In this document: positions 53,029 to 61,684 of the stretch, piece by piece
Numbering within the stretch: the stretch's first letter is position 1
Layout of the letters: every line of letters begins with the position of its first letter
Assembly: GCF_000152725.1 (NCBI RefSeq)
Contig: NZ_CH724131.1
Coordinates: 1,572,952-1,636,951, forward strand
Direction: 5' to 3'
Source: Pseudooceanicola batsensis HTCC2597
GTDB lineage: Bacteria > Pseudomonadota > Alphaproteobacteria > Rhodobacterales > Rhodobacteraceae
Length of the DNA: 64,000 nucleotides
Position numbers and translations under genes: made by a program
Notes under the pieces: model-generated
Databases searched by the model: none
Told to the model about the DNA's origin: nothing
What the model saw: the letters and a program-made list of their open reading frames with translations, nothing else

Positions 53029-53480
53029 GTCGCTTCTCCTTGGCCGGAACACCCTCCTGAAGCGAAACGGAGGGGACACGGCATTTCTTGGTTGGTTGAG
53101 GGTCCGCCGACTCGCCGTCGGAAGACCACCGGGGGCGTATAGGCGATGCGCCGTGCCGACGCAAGCGCTCCGCCCGTCGCGCGACGCGGCTCCGCCCCCT
53201 CCCCTCGGGCCGCCGCACCGAATGGCATTGACTTGGCGCGGGAAACACCCCATGTGCCTCTCATGCCGGAACTGCCGCGTGAGCAGGTACGGCGCGCCGC
53301 AGGGCTGCGCGACGGCATTCTTCAACACATGGTTCCCAATTCACGCGGGGGGTCAGACGCCCGCCAGAGGTCCGGCAATTCGGCCGTCCTCCCCGTCGGG
53401 CTGCACCCGCGCGGCCTGCCTGCATCGGCCAAGGCCCCGTACGACCGCTGCCGGACAGTCCGGCGGCCAAAGGAAATATC
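53029..53480. other. 452-bp divergent intergenic region between rplO and the DEAD-box gene
   Basis: This region holds the rplO promoter-like site (53136-53164, minus). A TTGACT at 53229-53234 on the plus strand may serve the helicase, but its -10 is weak. Open frames crossing it show no family features. No RNA gene is recognised. Confidence 0.6.
53136..53164 (-). promoter_or_regulatory. Promoter of rplO-secY-adk
   Basis: On the minus strand: TTGCGT, 17 bases, TATACG, about 108 bases before the rplO ATG. The -10 and flanks (CGCCTATACG then CCCCC) are nearly identical to the rpmC promoter at 61112-61140, which supports both. Confidence 0.65.
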
Positions 53481-54836
53481 TTGGACTTCAATTCCCTGGG
53501 GCTCCTGCCCTGCATCACCGAAAACCTCGCCGAACTGGGACTGACCCGACCCACGCCCATCCAGACAAAGGCGATCCCCCACGCCATGGAGGGCCGCGAC
53601 ATCCTGGGCCTGGCCCAGACCGGCACCGGCAAGACGGCCGCCTTCGGCCTGCCGCTTCTGACCGCGATCGCCCGCGAACAGGGCAAGCCCGAGCCCAAGA
53701 CGGTGCGCGGCCTCGTCCTCGCCCCGACCCGGGAACTCGCCAAGCAGATCGTCGAGAACCTGCAGGCCTATGCCAAGGGCACGCATATGCGCGTCGGCCT
53801 CGTGGTCGGCGGCGCCTCGATCAACGCCCAGGTCAACCGGCTCGCACGCGGGACGGATGTGCTCGTCGCGACGCCGGGCCGGCTGATCGACCTGCTCGAC
53901 CGCCGCGCCGTCACCCTGTCGCAGACCCGCTTCCTCGTCCTGGACGAGGCCGACCAGATGCTGGACCTCGGCTTCATCCACGCCCTGCGCCGCATCGCCA
54001 CCCTGCTGCCGCAGACCCGGCAGACGATGCTCTTCTCGGCGACCATGCCCAAGCTCATGGCCGAGATCGCCGGCTCCTATCTCACCGATCCCGTCCGGGT
54101 GGAAACCGCGCCTCCGGGCAAGCCCGCGGACAAGATCGAGCAATCGGTGCACTTCATCGCGCAGGGCGAGAAGACCGCGCTCCTGATCGAGCACCTCGAC
54201 GCGCATCGCGCGGACCCGGCCATCGTCTTCGCCCGGACCAAGCACGGGTCGGAACGGCTGATGAAGAACCTCCTGGCCGCGGGCTACGCCGCGGTCGCCG
54301 TTCACGGCAACAAGAGCCAGGGGCAGCGCGATCGCGCCATCCGCGAGTTCCGCGAGGGCGAGGCGATGGTGCTGGTGGCCACCGACGTGGCCGCACGCGG
54401 CATCGACATTCCCGGCATCCGCTACGTCTACAACTACGACCTGCCGAACGTCGCCGACAACTACGTGCACCGCATCGGCCGGACCGCGCGCGCCGGACGT
54501 GACGGCACCGCCATCGCCTATTGCGCCCCCGCCGAAATGGGCGAGTTGCGCGATATCCAGAAGCTGCTGGGCAAGGAACTCCCCGTCTCTGGCGGCACCG
54601 TCTGGTCGGGCGGCGCCTCGGCCGAACAGGGGGCCGGCAAGCCCAAGGGCAACGGCCGACGCGGCAACGGCGGACGGCGGCGCGGCGGCAAGCCCGCCGG
54701 CGGAGGCGAGCGCAAGGGCAACGGACAACGCGCCGAGGCGGCGAAACCCGCCGCCCAGCCGTCGTCCGGCAAGGCGAAACCGGCCCGCGGCAACCGCCGC
54801 AACGCGCGCGGACGCGGCAAGGCCCGCGCGGCCTGA
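53481..54836 (+). CDS. DEAD-box RNA helicase, RhlE-like (TTG start)
   Basis: A 451-residue ATP-dependent RNA helicase. The Q motif is in FNSLGL and PTPIQTKAIP. Walker A is AQTGTGKT (45-52), then PTREL, TPGR, DEAD (155-158), SAT (186-188), and HRIGRTARAG near 335. From about residue 365 the tail is rich in Gly, Arg, Lys and Asn, as in RhlE-type helicases that act in ribosome maturation or RNA decay. The start is TTG at 53481 after AAAGGAAA; no ATG lies upstream of the Q motif. It is encoded opposite to the ribosomal genes that flank it. Confidence 0.93.
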   Translation: MDFNSLGLLPCITENLAELGLTRPTPIQTKAIPHAMEGRDILGLAQTGTGKTAAFGLPLLTAIAREQGKPEPKTVRGLVLAPTRELAKQIVENLQAYAKGTHMRVGLVVGGASINAQVNRLARGTDVLVATPGRLIDLLDRRAVTLSQTRFLVLDEADQMLDLGFIHALRRIATLLPQTRQTMLFSATMPKLMAEIAGSYLTDPVRVETAPPGKPADKIEQSVHFIAQGEKTALLIEHLDAHRADPAIVFARTKHGSERLMKNLLAAGYAAVAVHGNKSQGQRDRAIREFREGEAMVLVATDVAARGIDIPGIRYVYNYDLPNVADNYVHRIGRTARAGRDGTAIAYCAPAEMGELRDIQKLLGKELPVSGGTVWSGGASAEQGAGKPKGNGRRGNGGRRRGGKPAGGGERKGNGQRAEAAKPAAQPSSGKAKPARGNRRNARGRGKARAA

Positions 54837-54890
54837 TCGGTTCCGACCGAAAAACATTGCAAAACGACGGGACGGGGCCGACCATGACGC

Positions 54891-55625
54891 ATGGTAAGGC
54901 CCCGTCTTCTTTCCGCGGCCCTTGTCGCCGCACTGGCCACGACGCCGGCCCCCCGGTTGAACGCCGGCTCCGGCTGCGCGACCGACGCCATGCTGGTTTT
55001 CGACGGCTCCGGCTCGATGGTCGAGTTCGGCTATGACCCCCGCCAGGTCACCCGTATCCGCGAAGCGCGCGAGGCGATCCGCCATGCCATGCCCCTCGTC
55101 GCGCCGGTCCGGCGGATCGGCCTGCTGATCTACGGCCCCAACGACGGCGACAGCTGCAGCGGCATCGACCTGCGCTTTCCACCCCGGCCCGATGCCGCCG
55201 ATCCCGTGATCCGCGCCGTCGACGCCCTCTCCCCCGGGGGGCTGACCCCGCTGGCGCGCTCGGTCGGTGTCGCCGCCCGGGTACTCGACCACCGCGAGAA
55301 GGCGGGCATCATCGTCGTCGTCACGGACGGCAACGAGACCTGCGGCGGGCGCCCCTGCGCGACGGGCGCCGCGCTTGCCGCCGAAGCCCGGGACCTGACA
55401 ATCCACGTCATCGGCTTTCGCGCCCTCGTCGATTACTGGACCTGGGACAACCCCGAGCAGGAGGCCCATGTCGGCGAGGACACCGTCGCCCGATGCCTGG
55501 CCGAAAAGACCGGCGGCATGTATGTCCGCACGGAAACCGTCGGTGAACTGGTCGAGGCGCTGCAGGCGACGCTGGGCTGCCCGCTCTACGGGCGGCTCCA
55601 CATGCGACCGGCCCTGCCCGGCTGA
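54891..55625 (+). CDS. Secreted von Willebrand factor A domain protein
   Basis: A 244-residue protein with a probable signal peptide (residues 1-25, LLSAALVAALATTPAP) and one VWA domain. The MIDAS metal site is complete: DGSGSM (38-43), a Thr in GLTPLARS and the late Asp in VVVTDGNETC. Four or more cysteines in the mature part could form disulfides, fitting a periplasmic location. The function is unknown; VWA domains bind protein partners. It starts 54 bases after the helicase and may be cotranscribed. Confidence 0.88.
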   Translation: MVRPRLLSAALVAALATTPAPRLNAGSGCATDAMLVFDGSGSMVEFGYDPRQVTRIREAREAIRHAMPLVAPVRRIGLLIYGPNDGDSCSGIDLRFPPRPDAADPVIRAVDALSPGGLTPLARSVGVAARVLDHREKAGIIVVVTDGNETCGGRPCATGAALAAEARDLTIHVIGFRALVDYWTWDNPEQEAHVGEDTVARCLAEKTGGMYVRTETVGELVEALQATLGCPLYGRLHMRPALPG

Positions 55626-55725
55626 AGCTCGGGCCAACCCGTCGCGCGGGTCCCCGACAGCGGGACCGTCGGTCGCCGCGCATGGCTTGAGACCGATACA
55701 CCGCCTCCATGCCGGACCTGCCGGG

Positions 55726-56454
55726 TCACGCCGCCCCCCGCCGCCGCTGCACGTCGTGCAGCAGCGACCGCAGCGCCGGGTCCTCGACCTGCATGGCATC
55801 GAAATGCGCCAGCGTGTTCTCGAGATATTCGTAGCTGGTGCCCAGGAACCCTTCTCCGGTCGCGATGTATTCGACCTGCTGCGCATGGCTGAGTTCCACG
55901 TCGATCATCTCGGCCTCCGGATCGGCAACGAAACACAGCGCCCGCACCGGCCCTTGCGGCGTCACCGCCTCGGCGAAGGCGGTGTAATAGGCGTGGGCGA
56001 TCATTTCGCGACGCCAGAGCTGCTCGGTCTCGTGATCGACCCGCTTTTCGGGGATCCGGAAGACCAGCCCGTCACAGGTCCCGCCTTCTGCCAGCCCCGC
56101 CATCAGGCCCGGCGCCTCGGCCGAACCGCGTGCTCCGCGCCGGTCGACAAGGCACATGGCGCGCGAGAACCCCAACACCCGCGCATGCCGCACCTCGTCG
56201 AACAGGATCGCCGGATCCCACATGAGCGAACCATAGGCGAAAACCCAGACGGGCCCCGCGTGACCTGCCAGAAAGTCCCGGCGCAGCGTCTCCCGTTCCT
56301 CATCAGGTCGCCGCCACGGCATCGGCACGCCCCGGTCGATCATGCGCTGATCGAGCTCGGCGAGATCGAGGTCGCGGAAAAAGCTCTGCTCCGGGTCGCG
56401 GATCAGCGTCCGGAGCGCGGGATGGTGGCGGAACGCGGTGTCGGGAACGGGCAT
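55726..56454 (-). CDS. Gamma-glutamylcyclotransferase, ChaC-like
   Basis: A 242-residue ChaC family enzyme that degrades glutathione to 5-oxoproline and Cys-Gly. The substrate loop VFAYGSLMWDP (72-81) and the probable catalytic Glu150 (WRREMIAHAYY) are present, with the QVEYIATGEGFLGTSYEYLENT block near the C-terminus. An N-terminal extension of about 65 residues precedes the core. It converges on the VWA gene and lies downstream of rpmD on the same strand, with a terminator between. Confidence 0.9.
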   Translation of the reverse strand: MPVPDTAFRHHPALRTLIRDPEQSFFRDLDLAELDQRMIDRGVPMPWRRPDEERETLRRDFLAGHAGPVWVFAYGSLMWDPAILFDEVRHARVLGFSRAMCLVDRRGARGSAEAPGLMAGLAEGGTCDGLVFRIPEKRVDHETEQLWRREMIAHAYYTAFAEAVTPQGPVRALCFVADPEAEMIDVELSHAQQVEYIATGEGFLGTSYEYLENTLAHFDAMQVEDPALRSLLHDVQRRRGAA

Positions 56455-56524
56455 CTCTTGTCCTTTCGCGACCGCAGCTTCGCGGCAATGCGGCAGAAAG
56501 AAAAGCCCCCTGTCGGAATCGAAA

Positions 56525-56549
56525 CACCCCGGCCTGAACGACCGGGGTG
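56525..56549 (-). terminator. Terminator after rpmD
   Basis: On the minus strand CACCCCGG, nine-base loop, CCGGGGTG, then TTTCGATT. It begins 32 bases after the rpmD stop. It closes the rpmC-to-rpmD segment. Confidence 0.6.
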
Positions 56550-56580
56550 CAGCGAAATCAAAGCGTCTGAAGAAGCGGCC

Positions 56581-56766
56581 TCAGGCCTTTTCCTCGACGA
56601 TCTCGACCAGATGCGGGATCTTGTTGATCATGCCCCGGACCGAGGGCGTATCCTCGAGTTCCCGGGTCTTGTGCATCTTGTTGAGGCCCAGGCCGATCAG
56701 CGTCTTGCGCTGGATCTCGGGGCGGCGGATCGGAGAGCCGATCTGTTTCACGACGATGGTTGCCAT
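56581..56766 (-). CDS. rpmD: 50S ribosomal protein L30
   Basis: A 61-residue L30. It begins [14 protein letters not shown] and contains [25 protein letters not shown], the family signature. It lies 3 bases after rpsE and is the last ribosomal gene of this segment; the usual next gene, rplO, is displaced. Confidence 0.96.
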   Translation of the reverse strand: MATIVVKQIGSPIRRPEIQRKTLIGLGLNKMHKTRELEDTPSVRGMINKIPHLVEIVEEKA

Positions 56767-56769
56767 GGA

Positions 56770-57342
56770 TCAGGCCTCCTCGGACACTTGCGACGATTCC
56801 GCCGGCGCTTCGTCGCGCTTGGGCAGGATGTCGGCGACTTTCTTGCCGCGGCGCTGCGCCACCTGGCGGGGCGAGGACTCTTTCTGGAGACCGTTCAGCG
56901 TCGCACGGATCATGTTGTAGGGGTTCTGCGAACCGACCGATTTGGCGACAACGTCCTGGATGCCCAGCATCTCGAAAACGGCACGCATCGGACCACCGGC
57001 GATGATACCCGTACCGGTCGGAGCGGTGCGCATCACGACGCGGCCCGCGCCGTGGCGGCCTTCCATGTCGTGGTGCAGGGTGCGGCCCTCGCGCAGCGGC
57101 ACGCGGATCATCTTGCGCTTCGCCTGCTCGGTCGCCTTGCGGATGGCCTCGGGGACCTCCTTGGCCTTGCCCTTGCCGAACCCGACACGGCCCTTCTGAT
57201 CGCCCACGACGACGAGCGCGGCAAAGCCGAAGCGCTTACCCCCCTTGACCGTCTTGGACACACGGTTGATCGCGACGAGGCGATCTGCGAATTCCGGAGC
57301 TTCGTCGCGATCGCGACCCCGGCGGTTGTCATCACGAGCCAT
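56770..57342 (-). CDS. rpsE: 30S ribosomal protein S5
   Basis: A 190-residue S5. The S5 double-stranded RNA domain ([26 protein letters not shown]) and the C-terminal part ([21 protein letters not shown]) are clear. The start at 57342 (MARDDNRRG) is preceded by a GGAGA site; the longer frame is not supported. The C-terminal acidic tail is longer than in E. coli. A 181-base hairpin-rich spacer separates it from rplR. Confidence 0.97.
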   Translation of the reverse strand: MARDDNRRGRDRDEAPEFADRLVAINRVSKTVKGGKRFGFAALVVVGDQKGRVGFGKGKAKEVPEAIRKATEQAKRKMIRVPLREGRTLHHDMEGRHGAGRVVMRTAPTGTGIIAGGPMRAVFEMLGIQDVVAKSVGSQNPYNMIRATLNGLQKESSPRQVAQRRGKKVADILPKRDEAPAESSQVSEEA

Positions 57343-57523
57343 GGGCTCTCCTTTTCTGCGTGGGCCCAAGCCGGCCCGGATTGTCCGATCCCTGGTGAGG
57401 CCGAGGCCCCCCGGATCATCGGGGCCCGCAGGCCCTCGGGTGACGGGTGGGGTGACCCCCCACCCAGCGGGGCGTCATCGCCCCGCGGGTGACGTCGGGT
57501 GGGGTCCGCCCCCACCCGGACCA
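57343..57523. repeat. rplR-rpsE spacer with three tandem GC hairpins
   Basis: Three consecutive perfect stems: GGGTGGGG/CCCCACCC (57445-57465), GCGGGGCG/CGCCCCGC with a TCAT loop (57467-57486) and CGGGTGGGG/CCCCACCCG (57496-57518). The first and third share the same GGGTGGGG arm. The spacer is unusually long for this junction, which is normally tight. No gene is seen. Confidence 0.75.
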
Positions 57524-57883
57524 TCAGATCTTCAGCCCGCCCTCGCGCGCGGCGTCGGCCAGGGCCTTCACCTTGCCGTGGAACAGGAAACCGCCGCGGT
57601 CGAAATAGGCTTCTTCCACGCCGGCCTTCTTCGCGCGTTCGGCAATCGCCGTGCCGACCTTGGTGGCCGCCTCGACATTGTTCTGGCCGACCACGCCCAG
57701 GTCCTTCTCGAGCGACGAGGCGGACGCCAGGGTCACGCCGTTCACGTCGTCGATCAGCTGAACGCTGATGTTCTTGTTCGAGCGGTGAACGGAAAGACGA
57801 ACGCGACCCGCGTTGACCTTCCGCAGCTTGCTCCGGACGCGCATGCGGCGCTTCTGGAACAGTTGTTTTTTACTGAGTGCCAT
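57524..57883 (-). CDS. rplR: 50S ribosomal protein L18
   Basis: A 119-residue 5S rRNA-binding L18. It contains [36 protein letters not shown] and [26 protein letters not shown]. It is followed by the hairpin-rich spacer before rpsE and lies 12 bases after rplF. Confidence 0.97.
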   Translation of the reverse strand: MALSKKQLFQKRRMRVRSKLRKVNAGRVRLSVHRSNKNISVQLIDDVNGVTLASASSLEKDLGVVGQNNVEAATKVGTAIAERAKKAGVEEAYFDRGGFLFHGKVKALADAAREGGLKI

Positions 57884-57895
57884 AGCTGTGCGTCC

Positions 57896-58429
57896 TTACT
57901 TCTTCTTGCCTTCCTTGCGGAAGATGTACTCGTCCTTGTACTTGATGCCTTTGCCCTTGTAGGGCTCGGGCGCGCGCCATTCGCGGATGTTCGCCGCGAC
58001 CTGGCCGACGAGCTGGGCGTCGGAGCCTTCCACCACGATCTCGGTCTGTTTCGGCGTGGTGATCGTCACGCCCTCCGGGATCGGAAAGTCGACGTCGTGC
58101 GAATAGCCGAGGTTCAGTTTCAGGACATTGCCCTGGACTGCGGCACGGTAGCCCACGCCGTTGATCTCGAGCTCGCGCTTGAAGCCGTCGGTCGACCCCT
58201 TCACCATGTTGGCGACCATCGTGCGCGACATGCCCCACTGCTGGCGCGCGCGCTTGGACTTGCCGCGCGGCGTGACGGTGATGGCATTGTCTTCCTGCAC
58301 GATGGTGACATCGTCGGTGGCGGTGAAGCTATGGGTGCCCTTGGGGCCCTTCACTTCCACGGTCTGGCCCGAGATCGTCGCGGTGACGCCCGAGGGCAGC
58401 TCGACCGGTTTTTTACCAATACGAGACAT
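57896..58429 (-). CDS. rplF: 50S ribosomal protein L6
   Basis: A 177-residue L6 with two repeated alpha/beta domains. The start [15 protein letters not shown] and the C-terminal [23 protein letters not shown] are diagnostic. It sits near the sarcin-ricin loop. It lies 11 bases after rpsH. Confidence 0.98.
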   Translation of the reverse strand: MSRIGKKPVELPSGVTATISGQTVEVKGPKGTHSFTATDDVTIVQEDNAITVTPRGKSKRARQQWGMSRTMVANMVKGSTDGFKRELEINGVGYRAAVQGNVLKLNLGYSHDVDFPIPEGVTITTPKQTEIVVEGSDAQLVGQVAANIREWRAPEPYKGKGIKYKDEYIFRKEGKKK

Positions 58430-58440
58430 TGCGGACCTCC

Positions 58441-58833
58441 TTAGAATACGGTGCAGAGCACTTCGCCGCCGACATTCTGGCTGCGTGCTGCTGCATCCGA
58501 CATCACGCCCTTGGACGTGGAGACAATCGACACGCCCAGGCCCTGGCGGACCTGCGGGATGTCATCGCGGCCCATGTAGACGCGGCGGCCGGGCTTGGAG
58601 ACCCGCTTGAGCTCGCGAATGACAGGGGTGCCCTCGTAGTACTTGAGGCTGATCTCAAGGGTCGGGTGACCGTTGGCATCGGTGCCTTTTTCATAGCCGC
58701 GGATGTAACCTTCGTCCGCCAGCACATCCAGCACCCAGGCGCGCAGCTTGGAGGCCGGCGTGGAGACGATGGACTTGCCGCGCAACTGGCTGTTGCGGAT
58801 ACGGGTGAGCATATCGCCGATAGGATCGTTCAT
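58441..58833 (-). CDS. rpsH: 30S ribosomal protein S8
   Basis: A 130-residue S8. It begins [19 protein letters not shown] and ends with the [29 protein letters not shown] region, both typical. In E. coli S8 represses the spc operon by binding the mRNA at rplE; whether that structure exists here was not resolved by eye. Confidence 0.97.
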   Translation of the reverse strand: MNDPIGDMLTRIRNSQLRGKSIVSTPASKLRAWVLDVLADEGYIRGYEKGTDANGHPTLEISLKYYEGTPVIRELKRVSKPGRRVYMGRDDIPQVRQGLGVSIVSTSKGVMSDAAARSQNVGGEVLCTVF

Positions 58834-58846
58834 ATCTCAGCCCTCC

Positions 58847-59152
58847 TTACCAGCTGGATTTCACGAGGCCGGGAACCTGGCCGTTCGAGCCAAGCTCGCG
58901 CAGCATGATCCGGGACACCTTGAGCTTGCGATAGTACGCATGCGGGCGGCCGGTCAGCTGGCAGCGGTTGTGAAGACGCGTCGGGGACGAGTTGCGGGGC
59001 AGCTCGGCCAGCTTCAGGGTGGCGCGGAAACGCTCTTCCATCGGTTTGGACTCGTCGTAGATGATTTCCTTCAGGGCCGCACGTTTGGCCGCGTACTTCT
59101 TGACCAGACGCTCGCGCTTCTTCTCGCGCTCGATCATGGATTTCTTAGCCAT
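58847..59152 (-). CDS. rpsN: 30S ribosomal protein S14 (zinc-free type)
   Basis: A 101-residue S14 of the long C-minus type: the zinc ribbon CxxC pairs are absent and only a single Cys remains ([20 protein letters not shown]). The N-terminal [20 protein letters not shown] is typical. It lies between rplE and rpsH. Confidence 0.97.
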   Translation of the reverse strand: MAKKSMIEREKKRERLVKKYAAKRAALKEIIYDESKPMEERFRATLKLAELPRNSSPTRLHNRCQLTGRPHAYYRKLKVSRIMLRELGSNGQVPGLVKSSW

Positions 59153-59169
59153 ATCTAAATCTCCCGCGA

Positions 59170-59733
59170 TTAGCTGTTGAAGGGCATGTTGAAGTGCTTC
59201 AACAGCGCCTTGGCTTCCGCGTCGGTCTTCGCGGTGGTTGCGATCACGATGTCCAGGCCCCAGACCTCGTCGACCTTGTCGAAGTTGATCTCGGGGAACA
59301 CGATGTGTTCCTTCATGCCCATGGCATAGTTGCCGCGACCATCGAACGACTTGCCCGACACGCCGCGGAAGTCGCGGATACGGGGCATTGCGATGGTGAT
59401 CAGACGATCGAGGAATTCGTACATCCGGTCGCCCCGCAGGGTGACCTTGGCACCGAGCGGCATGTCTTCCCGGACGCGGAAACCCGCGATCGATTTCTTC
59501 GCCGTGGTGATCAGCGCCTTCTGGCCGGCAATCGCGGTCAGGTCTTCCTGAGCCGACTTGGCCTTCTTGCTGTCCTTTACGGCTTCGGCCCCGCAGCCGA
59601 TGTTCAGGACGATCTTGTCCAGGCGCGGGATCATCATGTCGTTCGAGTAGCCGAACTCTTCCTTCATGGCAGCGCGGATGCTGTCACGATAGGCGGCCCT
59701 CAGACGCGGGGTGTAGGTCGCGGTATCAAGCAT
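59170..59733 (-). CDS. rplE: 50S ribosomal protein L5
   Basis: A 187-residue 5S rRNA-binding L5. The blocks [48 protein letters not shown] split across the middle, and [12 protein letters not shown] are diagnostic. Its ATG lies 8 bases inside the end of rplX. Confidence 0.97.
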   Translation of the reverse strand: MLDTATYTPRLRAAYRDSIRAAMKEEFGYSNDMMIPRLDKIVLNIGCGAEAVKDSKKAKSAQEDLTAIAGQKALITTAKKSIAGFRVREDMPLGAKVTLRGDRMYEFLDRLITIAMPRIRDFRGVSGKSFDGRGNYAMGMKEHIVFPEINFDKVDEVWGLDIVIATTAKTDAEAKALLKHFNMPFNS

Positions 59734-60037
59734 CGATCACGTCTCCGGTCGTCTTGGCGAAGCGCACCTTCTTGTCGCCGTCCATCTTGAAGCCGACGCG
59801 GGTCGGCTTGCCGTTGGCATCGACGAACGCGAGATTCGAGATGTCGATCGGCAGGGCCTTGGGCAGACGCCCGCCCTGCTGGTTCTGGGTCTGGCGGGTA
59901 TGGCGGACGGCGACATTGATCCCGTCGACCACGGCCTTGCCGTCCTGCGGCAGGACCCTGGTGATCTCACCGGTCTTGCCCTTGTCCTTGCCGGACAGGA
60001 CCATGACCTTGTCACCCTTGCGGAGCTTCGCGGCCAT
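59726..60037 (-). CDS. rplX: 50S ribosomal protein L24
   Basis: A 103-residue L24 with a KOW motif ([19 protein letters not shown]). The start at 60037 gives MAAKLRKGD and overlaps the rplN stop by one base (TGATG); a GTG one codon earlier is less likely. It overlaps rplE by 8 bases at its end. Confidence 0.96.
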   Translation of the reverse strand: MAAKLRKGDKVMVLSGKDKGKTGEITRVLPQDGKAVVDGINVAVRHTRQTQNQQGGRLPKALPIDISNLAFVDANGKPTRVGFKMDGDKKVRFAKTTGDVIDA

Positions 60038-60405
60038 CACAGCACCTCCGGAGCAAGCGAGATGATCTTCATGAAGTTCTTGGCACGCAGCTCGCGCACG
60101 ACCGGCCCGAAGATACGGGTGCCGACCGGTTCACCTGCGTTGTTCAGGATGACGGCGGCGTTGCGGTCGAAGCGGATGGAGGTGCCGTCTTCGCGGCGAA
60201 CTTCCTTGGCGGTGCGGACGACGACGGCCTTGCGGACGTCGCCCTTCTTCACACGGCCGCGCGGAATGGCTTCCTTCACCGAGACAACGATGATGTCGCC
60301 AACCGACGCGTAACGGCGGTGCGAACCGCCGAGGACCTTGATGCACTGCACCCGGCGCGCGCCGGAGTTGTCAGCGACATCCAGATTGGTCTGCATCTGG
60401 ATCAT
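60037..60405 (-). CDS. rplN: 50S ribosomal protein L14
   Basis: A 122-residue L14. It begins [19 protein letters not shown] and contains [16 protein letters not shown] and [21 protein letters not shown], all diagnostic. A 72-base spacer with an imperfect hairpin (TGGGGG/CCCCCA arms) separates it from rpsQ. Confidence 0.98.
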   Translation of the reverse strand: MIQMQTNLDVADNSGARRVQCIKVLGGSHRRYASVGDIIVVSVKEAIPRGRVKKGDVRKAVVVRTAKEVRREDGTSIRFDRNAAVILNNAGEPVGTRIFGPVVRELRAKNFMKIISLAPEVL

Positions 60406-60477
60406 TTGGTTTCTCCCGACCTTTGGGGGCTGTTCTCGTTAGCTCCCCCAGGGTTTCGACTAATGGGTGAGACGGCC

Positions 60478-60807
60478 TTAGCTGCCGGCCGCCTCGTGTT
60501 CTGCATGACGCTGGGCGTCCGCTTCCTGCTGAAGCTTGGCGGCCTCGGCGCGCTGTGCTTCGTAGTCCTCGAGCATCGCGGCGGTCATCACTTCCCAGCG
60601 CTTGGTCTTGGACTTGGGCGCGCACTCCTGGATCCGGACGATGTCGCCTTTCTTGAAGGCGTTGTCCGCATCATGCGCGCGGTATTTCTTGGACTTCCGG
60701 ATCGTCTTTTGCAGAACCGGATGGGTGAAACGGCGTTCCACCGACACGGTGACGGTCTGGGCGTTTGCGTCGGAGGTCACGACGCCGCGAAGGATACGTT
60801 TGGGCAT
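60478..60807 (-). CDS. rpsQ: 30S ribosomal protein S17 with extended C-terminus
   Basis: A 109-residue S17. The OB-fold core (residues 1 to about 78) has [23 protein letters not shown] and [18 protein letters not shown]. About 30 residues are added at the end, rich in Ala, Glu, Gln and His ([17 protein letters not shown]), probably a charged helix; the E. coli protein has 84 residues. The extension is clean coding sequence with its own stop. Confidence 0.95.
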   Translation of the reverse strand: MPKRILRGVVTSDANAQTVTVSVERRFTHPVLQKTIRKSKKYRAHDADNAFKKGDIVRIQECAPKSKTKRWEVMTAAMLEDYEAQRAEAAKLQQEADAQRHAEHEAAGS

Positions 60808-60819
60808 CTGGATCTTCCC

Positions 60820-61020
60820 TTATTCGGCAGCCGAAGCGGCTTTTTCGTTCAGCACGGTCAGGACGCGGGCGGCCTGGCGGCGCGCGATGCGCATGCGTGC
60901 GGGGTTTTCCAGTTGGCCGGTCGCCTGCTGAAAGCGCAGGTTGAACTGCTCTTTCTTCAGGGTGGCCAGCTCTTCGCGGAGCTGGTCAGGGGTCTTGTCA
61001 CGAAGCTCGTTCGCGCTCAT
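60820..61020 (-). CDS. rpmC: 50S ribosomal protein L29
   Basis: A 66-residue L29. It contains [27 protein letters not shown] in two helices and [19 protein letters not shown]. The ATG at 61020 was chosen over the one at 61026 because the AAGGAAAA site is better spaced. It is the first gene of the spc segment; the usual upstream S10 genes (rplP, rpsC) are not here, and a DUF3237 gene lies 205 bases upstream. Confidence 0.95.
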   Translation of the reverse strand: MSANELRDKTPDQLREELATLKKEQFNLRFQQATGQLENPARMRIARRQAARVLTVLNEKAASAAE

Positions 61021-61111
61021 GGTCATTTTTCCTTTTTCAACATCACCGGGAGGCCCCTTGTCCGCATAGCGGCGGGTCACCCTGATTCCGGTGGAGTCAT
61101 GATGAGGGGGC

Positions 61112-61140
61112 CGTATAGGCGCGATTCCCCTGTGTGGCAA
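61112..61140 (-). promoter_or_regulatory. Promoter of the rpmC-to-rpmD ribosomal segment
   Basis: On the minus strand: TTGCCA, 17 bases, TATACG, about 92 bases before the rpmC ATG. The CGCCTATACG core and following C-run match the rplO promoter. This explains how the cluster is expressed without the S10 genes upstream. Confidence 0.7.
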
Positions 61141-61225
61141 GCCCTGATCCGAAGAACCTGCAACGCACGGTCGGACGCCAAGCCCGATGCGGCTTGATAC
61201 GGCCCCGCCCTGCCCCTCCAGCGGC

Positions 61226-61684
61226 TCAGAGCACCTCGTGAACGGCGTACTCGACACCCGAGGGGGTCCGCGATCCGACACCGACCGCGACGACCCGGTT
61301 CAGCCAGTCGCAGCCCTCGTCCGCCGTCTCGAAATGCGCGGCGGTCCGGAAGTAATAGCTCTCCGGGTCCAGCGGCTTGCCCTCGGCCAGCCGCGCCCGA
61401 TGCTCGGGACCCAGCGTGTTGATCCCCTCGTAACGCATGTAGATCAGCGCGCCGCCGTCCGTTTCCAGCATCAGCCGCACGTCGATCCGGCCGAACCCTG
61501 CCTCGGCCCGGACCCAGTCGCCGCTCACGGGAAGGACACGGCCGCGCAGGCGCGCGCCGTCGAAGGCGCCGCCCGTCACATGATAGATCAGACGTCCCGT
61601 GCCATCGGGGCCGCGCATGTCATGCGCCGGGCCGACCTCGAGGGACAGGTCGAACAGGGGGCGGGTCCGGACTTGCACAGGCAC
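61226..61684 (-). CDS. DUF3237 family protein
   Basis: A 152-residue protein of the DUF3237 family, a beta-barrel-like fold of unknown function. The sequence [22 protein letters not shown] followed by [28 protein letters not shown] residues, IYMRYEGIN and [13 protein letters not shown] is the family pattern. It ends 205 bases before rpmC and starts at the base after the upstream gene stop, so it is cotranscribed with the TIGR02466 protein. Confidence 0.88.
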   Translation of the reverse strand: MPVQVRTRPLFDLSLEVGPAHDMRGPDGTGRLIYHVTGGAFDGARLRGRVLPVSGDWVRAEAGFGRIDVRLMLETDGGALIYMRYEGINTLGPEHRARLAEGKPLDPESYYFRTAAHFETADEGCDWLNRVVAVGVGSRTPSGVEYAVHEVL

